DNA of 64,000 nucleotides from Amyelois transitella. Taxonomy: Eukaryota; Arthropoda; Insecta; Lepidoptera; Pyralidae. Below the pieces are notes generated by a model. That model was not told the DNA's origin and ran no database searches. It saw only the letters and a list, made by a program, of their open reading frames with translations. The DNA is taken from NCBI RefSeq assembly GCF_032362555.1, contig NC_083518.1:4786501-4850500 (forward strand), in the 5' to 3' direction. A program made the position numbers and the translations under genes. Of this stretch, positions 11,481 through 22,610 are shown piece by piece; position 1 is the first letter of the stretch, and the number at the start of each line of letters is the position of its first letter.

Positions 11481-11513
11481 TTCGTATTTCCGTTATTTTA
11501 TCTACTATAATAG

Positions 11514-11706
11514 TCAGTCAAGACGATTGATTGATGATGATAATGGTAACAGGGATTGATTATACATACATTCATTTACTTGATCTAGCAAAATACGCAA
11601 GGTTTGTACAAACTCGCCACTTTCCCGGAGGTGTAGGTAGGCGTAGGCTCTATCTTTCCACTTGCCACAATCCCTGCATACTTCTTTCGTTTCATCCACA
11701 TTCAAA
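11514..11706 (-). repeat. RTE LINE C-terminal fragment
   Basis: On the minus strand one frame reads MNVDETKEVCRDCGKWKDRA, close to the frame encoded at 20620-20665 (MNVDEAKEVCRDRSKW). This resembles the last residues of RTE reverse transcriptases ('..RDRxKW..'). It is a fragment only. Confidence 0.6.
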
Positions 11707-11942
11707 ACTCTTTATGATTGATTATAATTACTAAGTAGTCTTAAGTTACCACTGTTTGGGAAATCGAACAACAGTTGCGTAATAATTTAGTTCTTATCTC
11801 TCGCATTTCATTATTCACACAAAAAGTAACCATAAATAAATCCGAATACTTACCTACAAATATTATAATCAGAAAAGCTGACTGATTTACCTTATTAGCC
11901 CCAACTTTCACTGAAATTTTAGAGTATTATTATGCCTATATA

Positions 11943-12075
11943 ATAAATTTGGGTTTTTTTGCTATGGGCTGGCAAACTGTTACTATTTGATTCTCAAAAT
12001 TTCAGTAAGGTGAACGTAGTCTCTCAGTCTTTGATTGTGATACGTGATTATATGTCAATATGTATGTCAAGCAAG
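11943..12075 (+). repeat. SINE fragment
   Basis: It keeps 'gctatgggctggcaaactgt', 'ggtgaacgtagtctctcagt' and a TATG-type end. An internal deletion removes the 'CAAGACTGTTGGCTCTG' part. Confidence 0.6.
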
Positions 12076-12120
12076 TAAGTTGCATGAGCTGCCGTTACTT
12101 ACATTAGACCAAATACAAAG

Positions 12121-12350
12121 TAAGTAAGGAAAGGCGACTAAGGGAAAAGGCACATTCATCTGCTGCAGGGATAGGCTTACAAACTTGGGATTCTTTTTTA
12201 GGCGATGGGCTAGCAACCTGTCACTAGTTGAATCTCAATTCTATCGTTAAGCCAAATAGCTGAACGTGGCCATTCAGTCTTTTCAAGACTGTTGGCTCTG
12301 TCTACCCCGCAAGGGATATAGACGTGACGGTATGTATGTATGTATCTGCT
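12121..12350 (+). repeat. SINE copy, head-truncated, well preserved
   Basis: From 'aaggcgactaaggga' it continues 'ggataggcttacaaacttgg', 'gatgggctagcaacctgtca', 'gactgttggctctgtctacc' and 'cgtgacggtatgtatgtatg'. A short foreign stretch ('aaaggcacattcatctgctg') is inserted near the truncated end. Confidence 0.75.
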
Positions 12351-12483
12351 GGTCAGAAAGCGAAGAGAATATAAAAATTGTGATTAGCTGCTACTTCCAC
12401 GCAAATTGTAAAAGTCAATCAAGGGAAAGGTATATAAAGAGTTTAGTCTTGAACTTGTTCTTATACAATTAAGATATCCAGTA

Positions 12484-12545
12484 GCCTTCCATTCTTGTGA
12501 TTATTGGCTCTGTCTACCCCACAAGGGATAAAGACTTGATACGTG
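12484..12545 (+). repeat. SINE tail fragment
   Basis: It holds 'ttggctctgtctaccccaca' and 'agggataaagacttgat', the 3' end of the family. Confidence 0.6.
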
Positions 12546-12609
12546 TGTAATTTTAGTTTAAAATGAGTCATTTAGGACAATGAGAATAGGTATTCTCAAT
12601 CCACATCCA

Positions 12610-12740
12610 CACTATTAATAGAGAAGATTTGTAACGAATAAACTCAAATACTACTGTACTGATTTTCACGAAATTTGGCACAGAATAGACCTTTTTCACG
12701 ATAGCTAAGTTCCACACAAAAGCTAGTAAGTTAATATAAA
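12610..12740 (+). repeat. Dispersed repeat 3' fragment
   Basis: It contains 'actactgtactgattttcac', 'gaaatttggcacagaatag' and 'tagctaagttccaca', phrases common to the 3' half of lepidopteran RTE/CR1-tail repeats. Confidence 0.45.
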
Positions 12741-13789
12741 GTTGAATAAATATTTACATTTAACAGTAGTTAGTTTGTTTAATTTATTTTTATCAGCGAT
12801 AACACGTTTGACCAGCATTGTTATCACCGGAAATACATAGCGTTGCGACGTTGTGTGTGGTTTTCATGATACCTTATTCATTTTATTCAAGCATGGTCAC
12901 AGACGGCCTTCACTCGAACGGTGAAGGGACTACGAGTATAACGCACTAACGCCAGAACAATGGTGACGCAAAGAAATAGGCAAAGGTTTGTTGAGCAGTA
13001 TAGTCTTAACTAGCTGTGGCCCGCAACTTCGTCCGCCGTGTCTGTCCTGTCTGTGACCTGTCGATCTCAATTTGAAAAATCTAACCTTATATTTGTATTG
13101 CCGGGAGGATTTTTTTTTGTGTAAGTACCAGTTTTTAAATTGGATCATGAACACATCTGCGAAAACCGCATTCAATAGTTTTTTGCGTGATGCAAGTAAT
13201 AAGAGACAGAAAATCATCAGATTTTAGGTAGCTATAGCTTCTGTTGGTCATATCTAGATAGCATATAGATTTTTTGGTTATATCATATTTATAGTAGTTA
13301 TGTCTCTATAGGTACGAACAATAAAGCTATAACTAATTTTTTGTAGGCAATTAAAGAAATCTCACAACAACAACATACATTTATTCAACTCCTACTCAAG
13401 ATACTCGTACGAGTATAACATGATTATTAAAACGGGAAATGGGATAGCTTTGATTTACACCCACGAAAATCTAATCACACGAAATAAAAAGGAATCATAA
13501 TAAATACACTTAACAAATCCGCGCGTATGAAGTCGCAGGCAACAACTAGTACCTATTAATTATATTATAGTTATAAATTAAAAATATTTTTTTATAAGTC
13601 AAAATAGAAAGTGGATAATAAAGTGTGCCACGCGCCGCCTCGTAGCAAATACACGGTCCGCTACGAATTTCGTAGACGTCGTAGCACTTATGATGCAACT
13701 CTAATTTCTCTACACGTAAGTGATACATTACATGCCGTAAAAAAATATTTTACGGTTTAAATATATGTATAGTTATTAACACAGAATAA
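12741..13789. other. Intergenic, mostly unannotated
   Basis: The only recognisable piece is a scrap of the CCGCGACTTCGTC repeat at 13008-13050 ('actagctgtggcccgcaact'). The remainder is AT-rich without coding signal. Confidence 0.4.
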
Positions 13790-13885
13790 TTATAGGGACG
13801 CTCCGCCCCCCTGGAACACTAGCGCCGCGCCACCGGCCGCCGGTGCAGCAGCAACCGCGATGTCTTTACATTTTAAATCTGCCAT
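13790..13885 (-). CDS. Possible 31-codon ORF or first exon
   Basis: ATG at 13885-13883 starts MADLKCKDIAVAAAPAAGG and runs 31 codons to TAA at 13792-13790. The ORF sits in a 70-bp GC-rich island surrounded by AT-rich DNA. It is Ala/Gly-rich. Potential donors inside (GTGGCG, GTGTTC) would allow it to be the first exon of a leftward gene, but no partner exon was recognised. No family is known to me, and promoter-island chance coding is a fair alternative. Confidence 0.2.
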   Translation of the reverse strand: MADLKCKDIAVAAAPAAGGAALVFQGGGASL

Positions 13886-14054
13886 ATCTTCAAAAATATT
13901 AATTAAAATAACATGCTGTGAAGGGCAATATTATTACATATTAAATGCAAAATATTTATTTAGGGTACTTAATAGATAAGGATTGATGCTGTATTGCTTA
14001 AAATCGCTTTGTAAGCCATTATTTCTCGTAAAAGTAGTAAGCATGTTATTATAC

Positions 14055-14200
14055 ACATAAACATTCCTCGTGAATAACTCTATCTGTTAATAAAAACCGC
14101 AACAAAATCCGTTGTGTAGTTTTAAAGATATAAGCGTACGAACATACAGACGCGGGAAGCGGGAAGCTACTTTGCTTTATACTTACTATGTAGTGATAAA
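14055..14200 (+). repeat. Dispersed repeat fragment
   Basis: It reads 'aaaaaccgcaacaaaatccg', 'ttgtgtagttttaaagatat', 'aagcgtacgaacatacagac', the recurrent 3' segment of a lepidopteran LINE-like repeat. A related piece is at 18192-18345. Confidence 0.5.
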
Positions 14201-14359
14201 TTCTAATTATGTGACGAACAAAATTATAATGACTTGATAAATTATAGTTTGTTTTAAAAAATATCAGAACTGTTATCACATTGCTTTTAATTTCACTACA
14301 TACATAGCTAAGGTAAGTAAACAATTTTTGTACGTCTTTTTAGTGAAAAGTTTTTTTTT

Positions 14360-14594
14360 GTTTTTGGACAAATTACACAGATTGAGTTAGCCTCGAAGTA
14401 AGTTCGAAACTTGTGTTACGAGATACTAACTCAACGATACTATATTTTATAATAAATACTTATATAGCATCCAAGACCCAGGCCAATCAGAGAAAGTTCG
14501 TTGTCATCATGCCCTGGCCGGGATTCGAACCCGGGATCTCCGGTGACACTGACAAGCGTACTACCGCTGCGGCACAGATGCCGTCAAGAAGCCG
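14360..14594 (-). repeat. tRNA-headed SINE, copy 1
   Basis: On the minus strand the head is tRNA-like: 'tgccgcagcggtagtacgc' resembles an A box and 'cccgggttcgaatcccggcc' contains a canonical B box (GGTTCGAATCC). The non-tRNA body follows ('tcgaacttacttcgaggcta' near 14400) and is shared almost base for base with 17937-18167. The tRNA part is not a working tRNA gene because it is part of a repeated unit. Confidence 0.75.
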
Positions 14595-14689
14595 GTTTTT
14601 TTTATAAAAAAAATGACGTAAACCTTTATTTCAGTATCGAAAGAAATTTACTAAATATATAGAAAAAGAGACATTGCAAGTAGGTAGGT

Positions 14690-14757
14690 GGCCTATCAGT
14701 CTTTTCAAGACTGTTGGCTATGTCTACCCCGCAAGGGATATAGACGAGATTATATGT
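14690..14757 (+). repeat. SINE tail fragment
   Basis: 'ggcctatcagtcttttcaag' and 'actgttggctatgtctaccc' followed by the GACG-AGATTATATG end. Confidence 0.65.
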
Positions 14758-15399
14758 GGAAGTATATAGGTAATGTTATAGTCAATTTGTATGAATGTTA
14801 TTTATGCACTATCAAATTAACAAACCTACAAATTAACACAAAATTATTTTCGAGTCGAGAGTTGAAATAAGCCCTATTTAATTATTAAAATAAAGCAATA
14901 ATATCACAGAAATTGCCTTATAATTTTTCCTAGTCTCATGTCCAGCCTGTAGAGTATTGCAAAATAACAGCTTGACTCATTACGTTCCAGAGAAAAAAAA
15001 GTTTTGCACACTGCTCCATAAAGGTGTAAGTAACAAAACTAAAGGTATATTTGGCCACAGATTGTTGAAAAATGCTCCCACAGGACCTAACTCCCATGTA
15101 AAAGCAATAACAAGTAATATTCAATAGTTTTTATCTTCGCAAAGTGAGTCGTCCTCACCGGCTCGTCCTTGCTAGCTGTAATGAGGTCACGACCTCGACC
15201 TGACCTACATGCGGCGTACAAATTGTTTTGACTAGATTTTACGCGCAGAACTAGCCTAGACCTGGCATTGGGCAATAAATTAATAAATTTAATGCATTTG
15301 TCTAGTGACAACTCCATGGGGTTATTGGTTGAGAAGGATCTCTCGCGAGGTAAGTAATAAGTTCGAAAGTTGATCTTGTAATGATTTCTACACACATTT

Positions 15400-15660
15400 A
15401 AATGAATGGAAATTAATAAATAACAAGTATATTTTCACATATACATATTTTATATTCATCCATACGGGATCCTGGATGGATTTCATAATTAACAGAGATA
15501 TGCTAGACGTGGAAGGACTAGTCAATCCTTCTTCCTTCCTTTTACGCCTATATGCACCTATAACTCAAATTTCAACAAAATCGTTTTCGGGAACAAGAGT
15601 ACAAATACATATATACCTAATTTATATCTACAAATAGTGATCGTTTAATAGTATTGGATA
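15400..15660. other. Intergenic, no feature recognised
   Basis: AT-rich, no ORF, no clear repeat. Confidence 0.35.
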
Positions 15661-15796
15661 ATTGACCGAGCGAGCGAAGCGTGTGAAGTCTACCAATCAA
15701 CTTGGGACGAAAATACAATTTTTGTATGGAGGTATGCATTTTTGTAACGCGATAACTTACGGACCGTTGGTCTGATTTTGATGAAATTTATAATGT

Positions 15797-16012
15797 ACTA
15801 GCGGCCGCCCGCGACTTCGTCCGCTTGGAATCAATCCCGCGGGAACTCAGGGATAAAAAGTAGCCTATATGTTATTCTGGGTCTTCAGATACCTACATAC
15901 CAAATTTCATCGTAAGTAATCGGTTCAGTAGTTTTTGTGTGAAAGAGTAACAAACATCCATACTGACATCCTAACATACCTACTCACAAACTTTCGCATT
16001 TATAATATTAGT
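15797..16012 (+). repeat. CCGCGACTTCGTC repeat, near complete
   Basis: It runs from 'actagcggccgcccgcgact' through 'cccgcgggaactcagggata', 'aaaaagtagcctatatgtta' and 'cggttcagtagtttttgtgt' to 'tttataatattagta'. The copy at 42738-42952 has the same blocks. Such retroposed 3' LINE ends are abundant in Lepidoptera. Confidence 0.75.
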
Positions 16013-16287
16013 AACATACATATATGCATCTGTCAATACTTAATTTTGTAAATAATAATAGTTTTCGCGAGGTCGTTCATTCGCTGCGACCAACAAGTGC
16101 AGATTGCAAATCTGTCTTCCAAAAGATATTGAGGTTGAGAAATTTTGAATGGAAGGGCTTTCAATCTGGTTTTCGTTTGGTGATCAAACAATTTTAAAAT
16201 ATGAGGTACTCTACACATGATTGAAAGGTCAATTAAAATAAATGTGGAAAACTGGTTAGTGAACAAAACTTCTACCATTATAATCAT

Positions 16288-16502
16288 AACTAGCTGACCC
16301 GGCAAACGCTGTTTTGCCAATTATTTTTATATATTATTACGGAACTCTATTTTTTTCCAAAATAAAATATAGTCTATGTTACTCGTGGATAATGTAGCTT
16401 TCGAATGGTGAAAGAATTTTTAAAATCGGTCCAGTAGTTTTTGAGCCTATTCATTACAACCAAACAAACAAAGTTTTCCTCTTTATAATATTAGTGTAGA
16501 TT
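16288..16502 (+). repeat. Related 'ACTAGCTGACCCGGCAAACG' repeat
   Basis: It starts 'actagctgacccggcaaacg' and ends 'ttataatattagtgtagatt', with 'atcggtccagtagtttttga' inside. It is the same general architecture as 15797-16012 with a different 5' portion, placed 275 bp after it in the same direction. Confidence 0.65.
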
Positions 16503-16757
16503 ATAAGTGGAATAAAAAAAAATAAGAGATTGGTCGGTTATAGACAAGACTTTCTTTTTCTCTCATTCTTAGTTGTTGGTGTGAAAGCCTTTGTTATGGA
16601 CTACCTGCCGGACCCTAATTGCCAATTTTACGTATAGAAGTTATGCACTTGCAATGGCCTTACAGTAAAAGTATGACTAATGCACAAGAACCATTAATAT
16701 AATGTCTTCCGGTAACTATTAATAATAGCTACAACGATTTAATAATTTAGCACTTAT

Positions 16758-16920
16758 ACATACTAACATATAATCACGTCTTTATCCCTTACGGAGAAGA
16801 CAGAGCCAGTAGTATCGAAAAGACCGGAAGGCCACGTTTAGCTGTATAGCTTAATGATGGAATTGAGATTTACGAAGAAGTTACGTTACGTTAAGTTAAG
16901 AAGAATCCCAAGTTTATTAG
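16758..16920 (-). repeat. SINE fragment
   Basis: 'acatataatcacgtctttat', 'aaggccacgtttagctgtat' and 'aagaatcccaagttta' in minus-strand order. The middle is replaced by a GTTACGTTACGTTAAGTTAA tract. Confidence 0.65.
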
Positions 16921-17204
16921 ACTATCTTTTGATTCATTTTAACAGACTTCACGTAAAGCTGCTGGCATACACTGTTCTTCTTGTTCTTCGCTTACAAATA
17001 TATGCAACAGACGTCCATGTATATTCTCACGTATTTTTCCGATATTAACCACATATCCACACATGTGCATTAAAAAAAAATATATAGGTTCTCTACCACA
17101 AAATACAGACATTACATTTCTCTACTTAGTTCAAGGAGAGGATACCAATACAACTGAATGAGTAACCATGATCTTAAGTTGGTTCCCTTTTCCCCCTTTA
17201 TACT

Positions 17205-17375
17205 AGCTTTATACTAGCTTCTGCTTGTGACTTCGTCCAATTTTTTCTTTTTTCAAGATATTGTAAAGCCTTTGTTCTTCAGGGTCAACTCTATATCTGA
17301 ATTAACTTTTATCAAAGTTGATTAAGTGGTTTATCGATTAAGTGATGAAAGCATAACAGACAGACAGAGTTACTA
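17205..17375 (+). repeat. Diverged CCGCGACTTCGTC-type repeat
   Basis: 'actagcttctgcttgtgact' then 'tcgtccaattttttc', then 'gcctttgttcttcagggtca', ending in 'cagacagagttac'. Old copy. The copy at 20089-20314 is similar. Confidence 0.5.
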
Positions 17376-17639
17376 GTCCCGCAGGTCAGACGAAGGTCAT
17401 TTATTTATTTTACTTATTTATTTATTTACGCCAATAATACAACGGTAGTAGTACACCTCATAAAGTATTTGGCAAGGAATTCTTATATAACAAAATAAAA
17501 TCTTGACAGTCTTCATTTCAAATAAAAAGGACAAATAACAAGTATAATATGGGTAAGAAACAAAGAAGTTAATTACAGAAACGAACAAGTTGAAGAACAT
17601 TCACCTTTCTCACAAAATAACAAAAATTTTCTTTTAATA

Positions 17640-17760
17640 CATTTATATATAAATAATCAAGTCTGTATCCCTTGCAGGAGAGACAGAGCCGCCAGTCTCG
17701 AAAATATTAAAAAGCCATGTTGAGCCGTGTAGCTAAACGATGGAATTGACATTCAATACA
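17640..17760 (-). repeat. SINE fragment
   Basis: 'aatcaagtctgtatcccttg', 'agacagagccgccagtctcg' and 'gatggaattgacattca'. Tail-proximal half only. Confidence 0.6.
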
Positions 17761-17936
17761 TTTTACGATGAGAAATGTATAGGCGATGTCAATTAAAATT
17801 TCTCGTATGAAACGAATCAGTTATTCTTTCAAAACCTTAATATTGTTTTAATAACATATTGCAAGTATCTAAATTAAATCGTAGGTGAAAAGATTTTTTA
17901 AACATTGTTTGGATAGTAAATAAATAAATATATATA

Positions 17937-18167
17937 CGGGACAAATTACACAGATTGAGTTAGCCTCGAAGTAAGTTCGAGACTTGTGTAACGAGATACT
18001 AACTCAACGATACTATATTTTATTGATAAATACTTATATAGATAAACACCCAAGACCCGGACAATCAAAGAAAGTTATTTTCTCATCATGCCCTGGCCGG
18101 GATTAGAACCTGGGACCTCCGGTGTCACAGGCAAGCGTACTACCGCTGCGCCACGGAAGCCATCAAA
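17937..18167 (-). repeat. tRNA-headed SINE, copy 2
   Basis: Same unit and orientation as 14360-14594. Here the B-box region has changed (+ strand 'gggattagaacctgggac' instead of the copy-1 word 'gggattcgaacccgggat'), so internal promoter function is probably lost. Confidence 0.75.
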
Positions 18168-18191
18168 CAAATAGTAAAGTGAGCACTTTAT

Positions 18192-18345
18192 AACTAGCGC
18201 CCCGCTCCGGCTTTGCACGGGTATCATTTATAGATGTAAACCTTCGTCAGAGAAGATATTTCAAACAGGAACAAAATCCATATATACCAAATACATACAG
18301 ACAGATAAAATAATGGGACTTTATATTAAGAAGTGATATTGTGCA
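18192..18345 (+). repeat. Dispersed repeat fragment
   Basis: 'taactagcgccccgctccgg', 'ctttgcacgggtatcattta', 'caggaacaaaatccatatat' then 'acatacagac'. Recurrent LINE-tail repeat related to 14055-14200. Confidence 0.5.
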
Positions 18346-19324
18346 TAGCTTTATAACTAGACCGGCTAGCCTTTAAAAAACCCAAAATTTACAAGCCTTT
18401 CCGTATTGATCCTGTCAAATATGTCCTTACGTCTGGAAAATTTAAATTGGACATCGTTAAGTATTTAACTACCTTTAATAAGTTGGGCTAAAAAGGAATT
18501 TCCCAATATTTATAGTTAACCTAACAGTCGATGTAAAAGCACCTTTCCATCCGTCGACTGAATGATTCTCGAATGAAATTAAGCCGTAAGGCATTGGATG
18601 TCGATAATGTTGTATGAATAGTTATTACTTTCTATATATATACGGTGAGAAATATTTTTTTTACAGTTAAAAAAAAATAAACATTTCTATATTTTGACTA
18701 ATTTTATATTTTCTTGCAAATATGTACCAATTATATGTAAACCTCATTTGTCTACTTTGTTAAAATAAAATGGAACTTTTTTCGTAGTATGAAAGTACTT
18801 ACTCGACGTCTTTTATCCCTTAAGCGTTAGTTTCGGTTACGTCCTTTTCCTAGAAATGCAACGAATCGGTCGGTCGGAATACGGTGGGCTGTGTGTTTGA
18901 GAGCAACCCATTAAGTAATTAACAATGACAAGCGTGATAAGGTAATGTACTGATGAGAAAAAAGAGAGTGTCAGTAATAGAGAATGCTTATGTAGGTACA
19001 TGACTTATAATTTTGAATTTGAAAATTGAATAAATCGTTGGTTTTGATTTCGAAGCTTGAGTATGAATGAAAGGTCAACTAAGCAAATTATACAAGGAGA
19101 GTGAAAATAGAAACGTTGGAAAGGAAAAGCCAAGATGACCGTAGCTTGATCAATTCAGGGGTGTTCTGGTAAAAGATTACCCTGACATGACAAGTTTATA
19201 TATCAATCTTGTCATGAAAGATGAATTAAGTAGTTTAGCTTCAAAATAGTCTAGGTAGCAATTGATTTCATGTAATTTGTATAACAAACAAATAAATGAC
19301 TCTATATGTCACACTTAATTCATG
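18346..19324. other. Intergenic, no feature recognised
   Basis: AT-rich, without a long ORF or repeat that I can name. Confidence 0.35.
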
Positions 19325-19416
19325 CCTACCTGTATACAATTTAAAATTCCTTAGCAATCCAAGGAATTGGATAAATCCTTGGATTGCTAAGGAATTTTAA
19401 ATCGTATACAGGTAGG
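19325..19416. repeat. 41-bp perfect-type inverted repeat (hairpin)
   Basis: Arms 19325-19365 and 19376-19416 are reverse complements with a single mismatch (CAAT against CGAT near the outer third). They are separated by the 10-base loop 'attggataaa'. The left arm begins 'cctacctgtatacaattt'. The RNA of either strand would fold into a 41-bp stem, of a size compatible with a small-RNA precursor. It could equally be a snap-back duplication or a tiny foldback element. Confidence 0.9.
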
Positions 19417-20088
19417 TACAATATCGCTAATCCACGCTACCTACTTACATGTTAATCTAAACATAATATACATATATATTAACTTAGTAATACCTATAAT
19501 ATGTATTGATAAACAACACAAAATAAAAATTTTCAATAAAATAAGCATAAATTTATAAATTGTTTAGTTAACCGTTCGTCCGTGACAACGTCCCAAGAAA
19601 TGATATAAATTCGGTATAATATGCAGTCAGTTGCCTGGACCGATTGTTTTTACTTTTAACTCAGGAAATTATTAGAGGTCAAAAGCTGCCTTTTTTCTGG
19701 AAATTCCCATGGCACCGAAACTCTTGGTAAAAGCTCAGTGATCTTGATATGTGATAATGGTTATAAGTGGCCAGGTTTCATAACCTGTAGCACAACAGCT
19801 AATTCATTGTACACATACAATAAGTAACTATACATATTTTCTCCGTAATAAAATTTTTTTTGAACAACCTTACCTATTTATTTATTTTTCATTTTTATTA
19901 ATAAAAAAAAACCCTTAAATGTTTCGGTTTCATCGAGTTACGTCATACTTAGGTCATTGTATTATGCGTTTTATCCACGATGTTGAACCTCAAACAGAAA
20001 CGTGATTTTATCCATGTTACAATTCACCTGCAAGGTATCAATTAAAATTTTGTCTTATTTTTGGTCTCTTATCTTCTCATTTATTAAG
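19417..20088. other. Intergenic, no feature recognised
   Basis: AT-rich sequence after the hairpin. I see no gene or repeat. Confidence 0.35.
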
Positions 20089-20314
20089 AACTAGCGGTTG
20101 ACCGTGACTTCTTTCGCTGTAAATTTTGATTAACAATCTTTCATTCAAGAGATTCAACCTATTCTCCCCCTTTTTCGCAATAAAAAACAAATGCTGTTTC
20201 TCAGGGTAACTCTACCTCTGTAAATCATCATCCTCATCAAAATCAGTTCAGTGGTTTAGGCGAAGCGTAATAGACAAACAGAGTTACTTTCGCATTTATC
20301 ACATTAGTAGGGAT
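20089..20314 (+). repeat. Diverged CCGCGACTTCGTC-type repeat
   Basis: 'actagcggttgaccgtgact' to 'cgcatttatcacattagtag', with 'aatcagttcagtggtttagg' inside. Old copy of the LINE-tail family. Confidence 0.55.
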
Positions 20315-20565
20315 TCAATATTTGTATCGTAAGAAAACAGTAAGTTGCACTGAAATAATCTGAATAACTACACCACGCGGACGGCGAGACAATTTGAATT
20401 AAACAAATGACCAAAAATAATTTGAGACCGATTTAAAGATAAGCCTTTTATATCAAAATAAGCTTACTTAGCCACGGCACCGGCCTATAGAATTTTGCAT
20501 CAATTAATTAGTCTTCCTTCGATATTTCAATACTCAGGGTCCCATTTTACCGGAAATACATACAT

Positions 20566-20766
20566 ACATAAAATCACGCCTCTTTTCCGGAGGGGTAGAC
20601 AGAGACTACATCCTTCCACTTGCTACGATCTCTGCATACTTCCTTCGCTTCATCCACATTCATAACTCTCTCGGCGGTTTCGGGTTCTCTTAACCTGACC
20701 CTTTGCCAGGGCGTCCTTAATTTGATCAAGATACCTACGTTCGTCTAGGCCTTCCCACTCCGACCT
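20566..20766 (-). repeat. RTE LINE 3' end with (TATG)n tail
   Basis: On the minus strand the segment encodes MNVDEAKEVCRDRSKWK (C-terminus of an RTE-like protein). It then reaches CTACCCCTCCGG and a TGATTTTATGTATGTATG tail. The last about 55 bases are strikingly like the tail of the window's main SINE. Confidence 0.65.
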
Positions 20767-22330
20767 ATATATACATTTAAATAAGACCGGAAATACATTT
20801 CGACATTTATCAAATATAACTCATGTCATTTCGACCACATCATTTAGAAAGCTTTCAGAAATCAACGACCCTTAAACTCAGTACTTTAGCTTCGTGCGAT
20901 CTATTTTAGACTTTGCCAATTATGTTAGGAACCCATATTACCGAAACGATATTATTGGGGTTGAAAAAGTACGAAAGAAATTTGACAAAATATTAAATTA
21001 TCGTAATAATACAGTAAACCTTTAGAAACCTTTGATGAATCCCTTAACCGTTATTAAATTCTTTCTCTCAAAACCACCTTACACAATTTGATATAACCTC
21101 TTTACATAAAAATCTTGTTGACTCACCAACACTTCTTTCCAAAGTTAACTTCATATCAAGAGTTCGACTGCCGGTTTGTTCCTCACGCCACCATAACATA
21201 CTGGTGCCCCCTTCGCAACTTAATATTTTTTTTGTCGATGTTTGACAAATTACAACAATAATTGTTCTAATAAAGACATATTTGCAAACTCGTTGCAGGC
21301 AACTAACAAGCAAATTTTTGTAAAATTGTGATCTTGCTAAACTTGATAATTTTATGTAAGTATATTAAGTATTACTTTGCCTAACTCACTATTTGCTGAA
21401 AATGTTGTTCGAAATGTCCGTTTCTGTTTTTATTTCATAAGTAGGGTAGGTGAGTCATTTTTAACACTACGAAATATTTATTGTCGTACAATTTCTTTTA
21501 TATTTATCTGTTTGATCTTTAAATTTATTTGTTTGTGCCAAATTAAAAAAAACATGCATCCACGTGGTAATATTTTGACTATGGTTTTATTGAGTATTTT
21601 TTTCATAATAATAATCCTTAACTTGAGTATATTCCACACAACAAAATTCAGATATGTTTATTAATGCAGTACCTAAATAACAAATTCAGGTAAATGAAAG
21701 CATTTAGCAATAACCTAAACCCTATTTTACTTGTTTAGATAAAGTATGTACTAAATCACTTAGAACATCTGAATTTAGTCAAATGACATAAGCGTTTTAC
21801 AACTGCCGGCACATAAGTTGAACGAAAGGCTGGCGATGTGCGCATGAGCTATTAATACTTACTATGATGCGGATGCCAAAAGTACCCCATACTTAACCAC
21901 GATTGCTTACTTTAATCTGAGCATCAAGTTAGGTACATGCCGCGTTTGAAAAAAGCACCCCTAAACTTTACAACGTTAACGTGTCGACAGTTTACATTAC
22001 ATAAAAATACCACGCAATAAATTGCCCGAGCGAATGTGCGCACAAAGGCTAGTTACCTACTATATTAGATTATCCACCTACGAGAATTATACACGTGGCA
22101 ATAGGAGACTGAAAGCGCTAACCTTGAAAATGACTATGTAATAGATAAATACTTATGTACTTTATAGTTTAGCGTGTATATCATATTACGTTATACTCTT
22201 ATATCCGTAAACGTTCAAACATCGTGTTCTGACTATCGCATACCCGTTAATAACGTTACATAATTAAAAATAAGCTAATTCACATTAATAAAGGCATTAA
22301 ATAACGTAGAAAACTAAAATGACTTCGCCT
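20767..22330. other. Intergenic, no feature recognised
   Basis: AT-rich. ORFs at 21068-21313 (-) and 21377-21664 (+) have AT-driven composition and no family resemblance, so I do not annotate them. Confidence 0.35.
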
Positions 22331-22429
22331 GCGTTAGTTGCAAGCTGAAAACAGTGTCGAAACATTTAATAAATTACGCATAAGATACAGAAAAGTTGTT
22401 TTGAACAAAGAGAAGTTGATTCGAGTCGA

Positions 22430-22610
22430 AAATACATGGAGCAACCAGAGGCCCAGCGCAACGCAACGCACTCGGGCGGATGTTATATAGCTACGTAGAT
22501 AAAACCTTCCGCCGTTGCCAGCGCCCCTCGTGGCGTCTGAACAAAGCAAACTTCATGCCGCGTACACCTCACCACGCAAGTTTCGTCTCTTCACGAACAT
22601 CATTCGTTTT
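22430..22610. promoter_or_regulatory. GC-richer island with TATA-like box
   Basis: A locally GC-rich stretch ('ggcccagcgcaacgcaacgc', 'gccgttgccagcgcccctcg') surrounds 'gatgttatatagctacg'. It may be a transcription start region, but no gene is visible next to it on either strand. Confidence 0.2.

Noticed and set aside
14505..14592. Possible tRNA gene
   Set aside because: The tRNA-like part continues into a body repeated at 17937-18167, so it is the head of a SINE.
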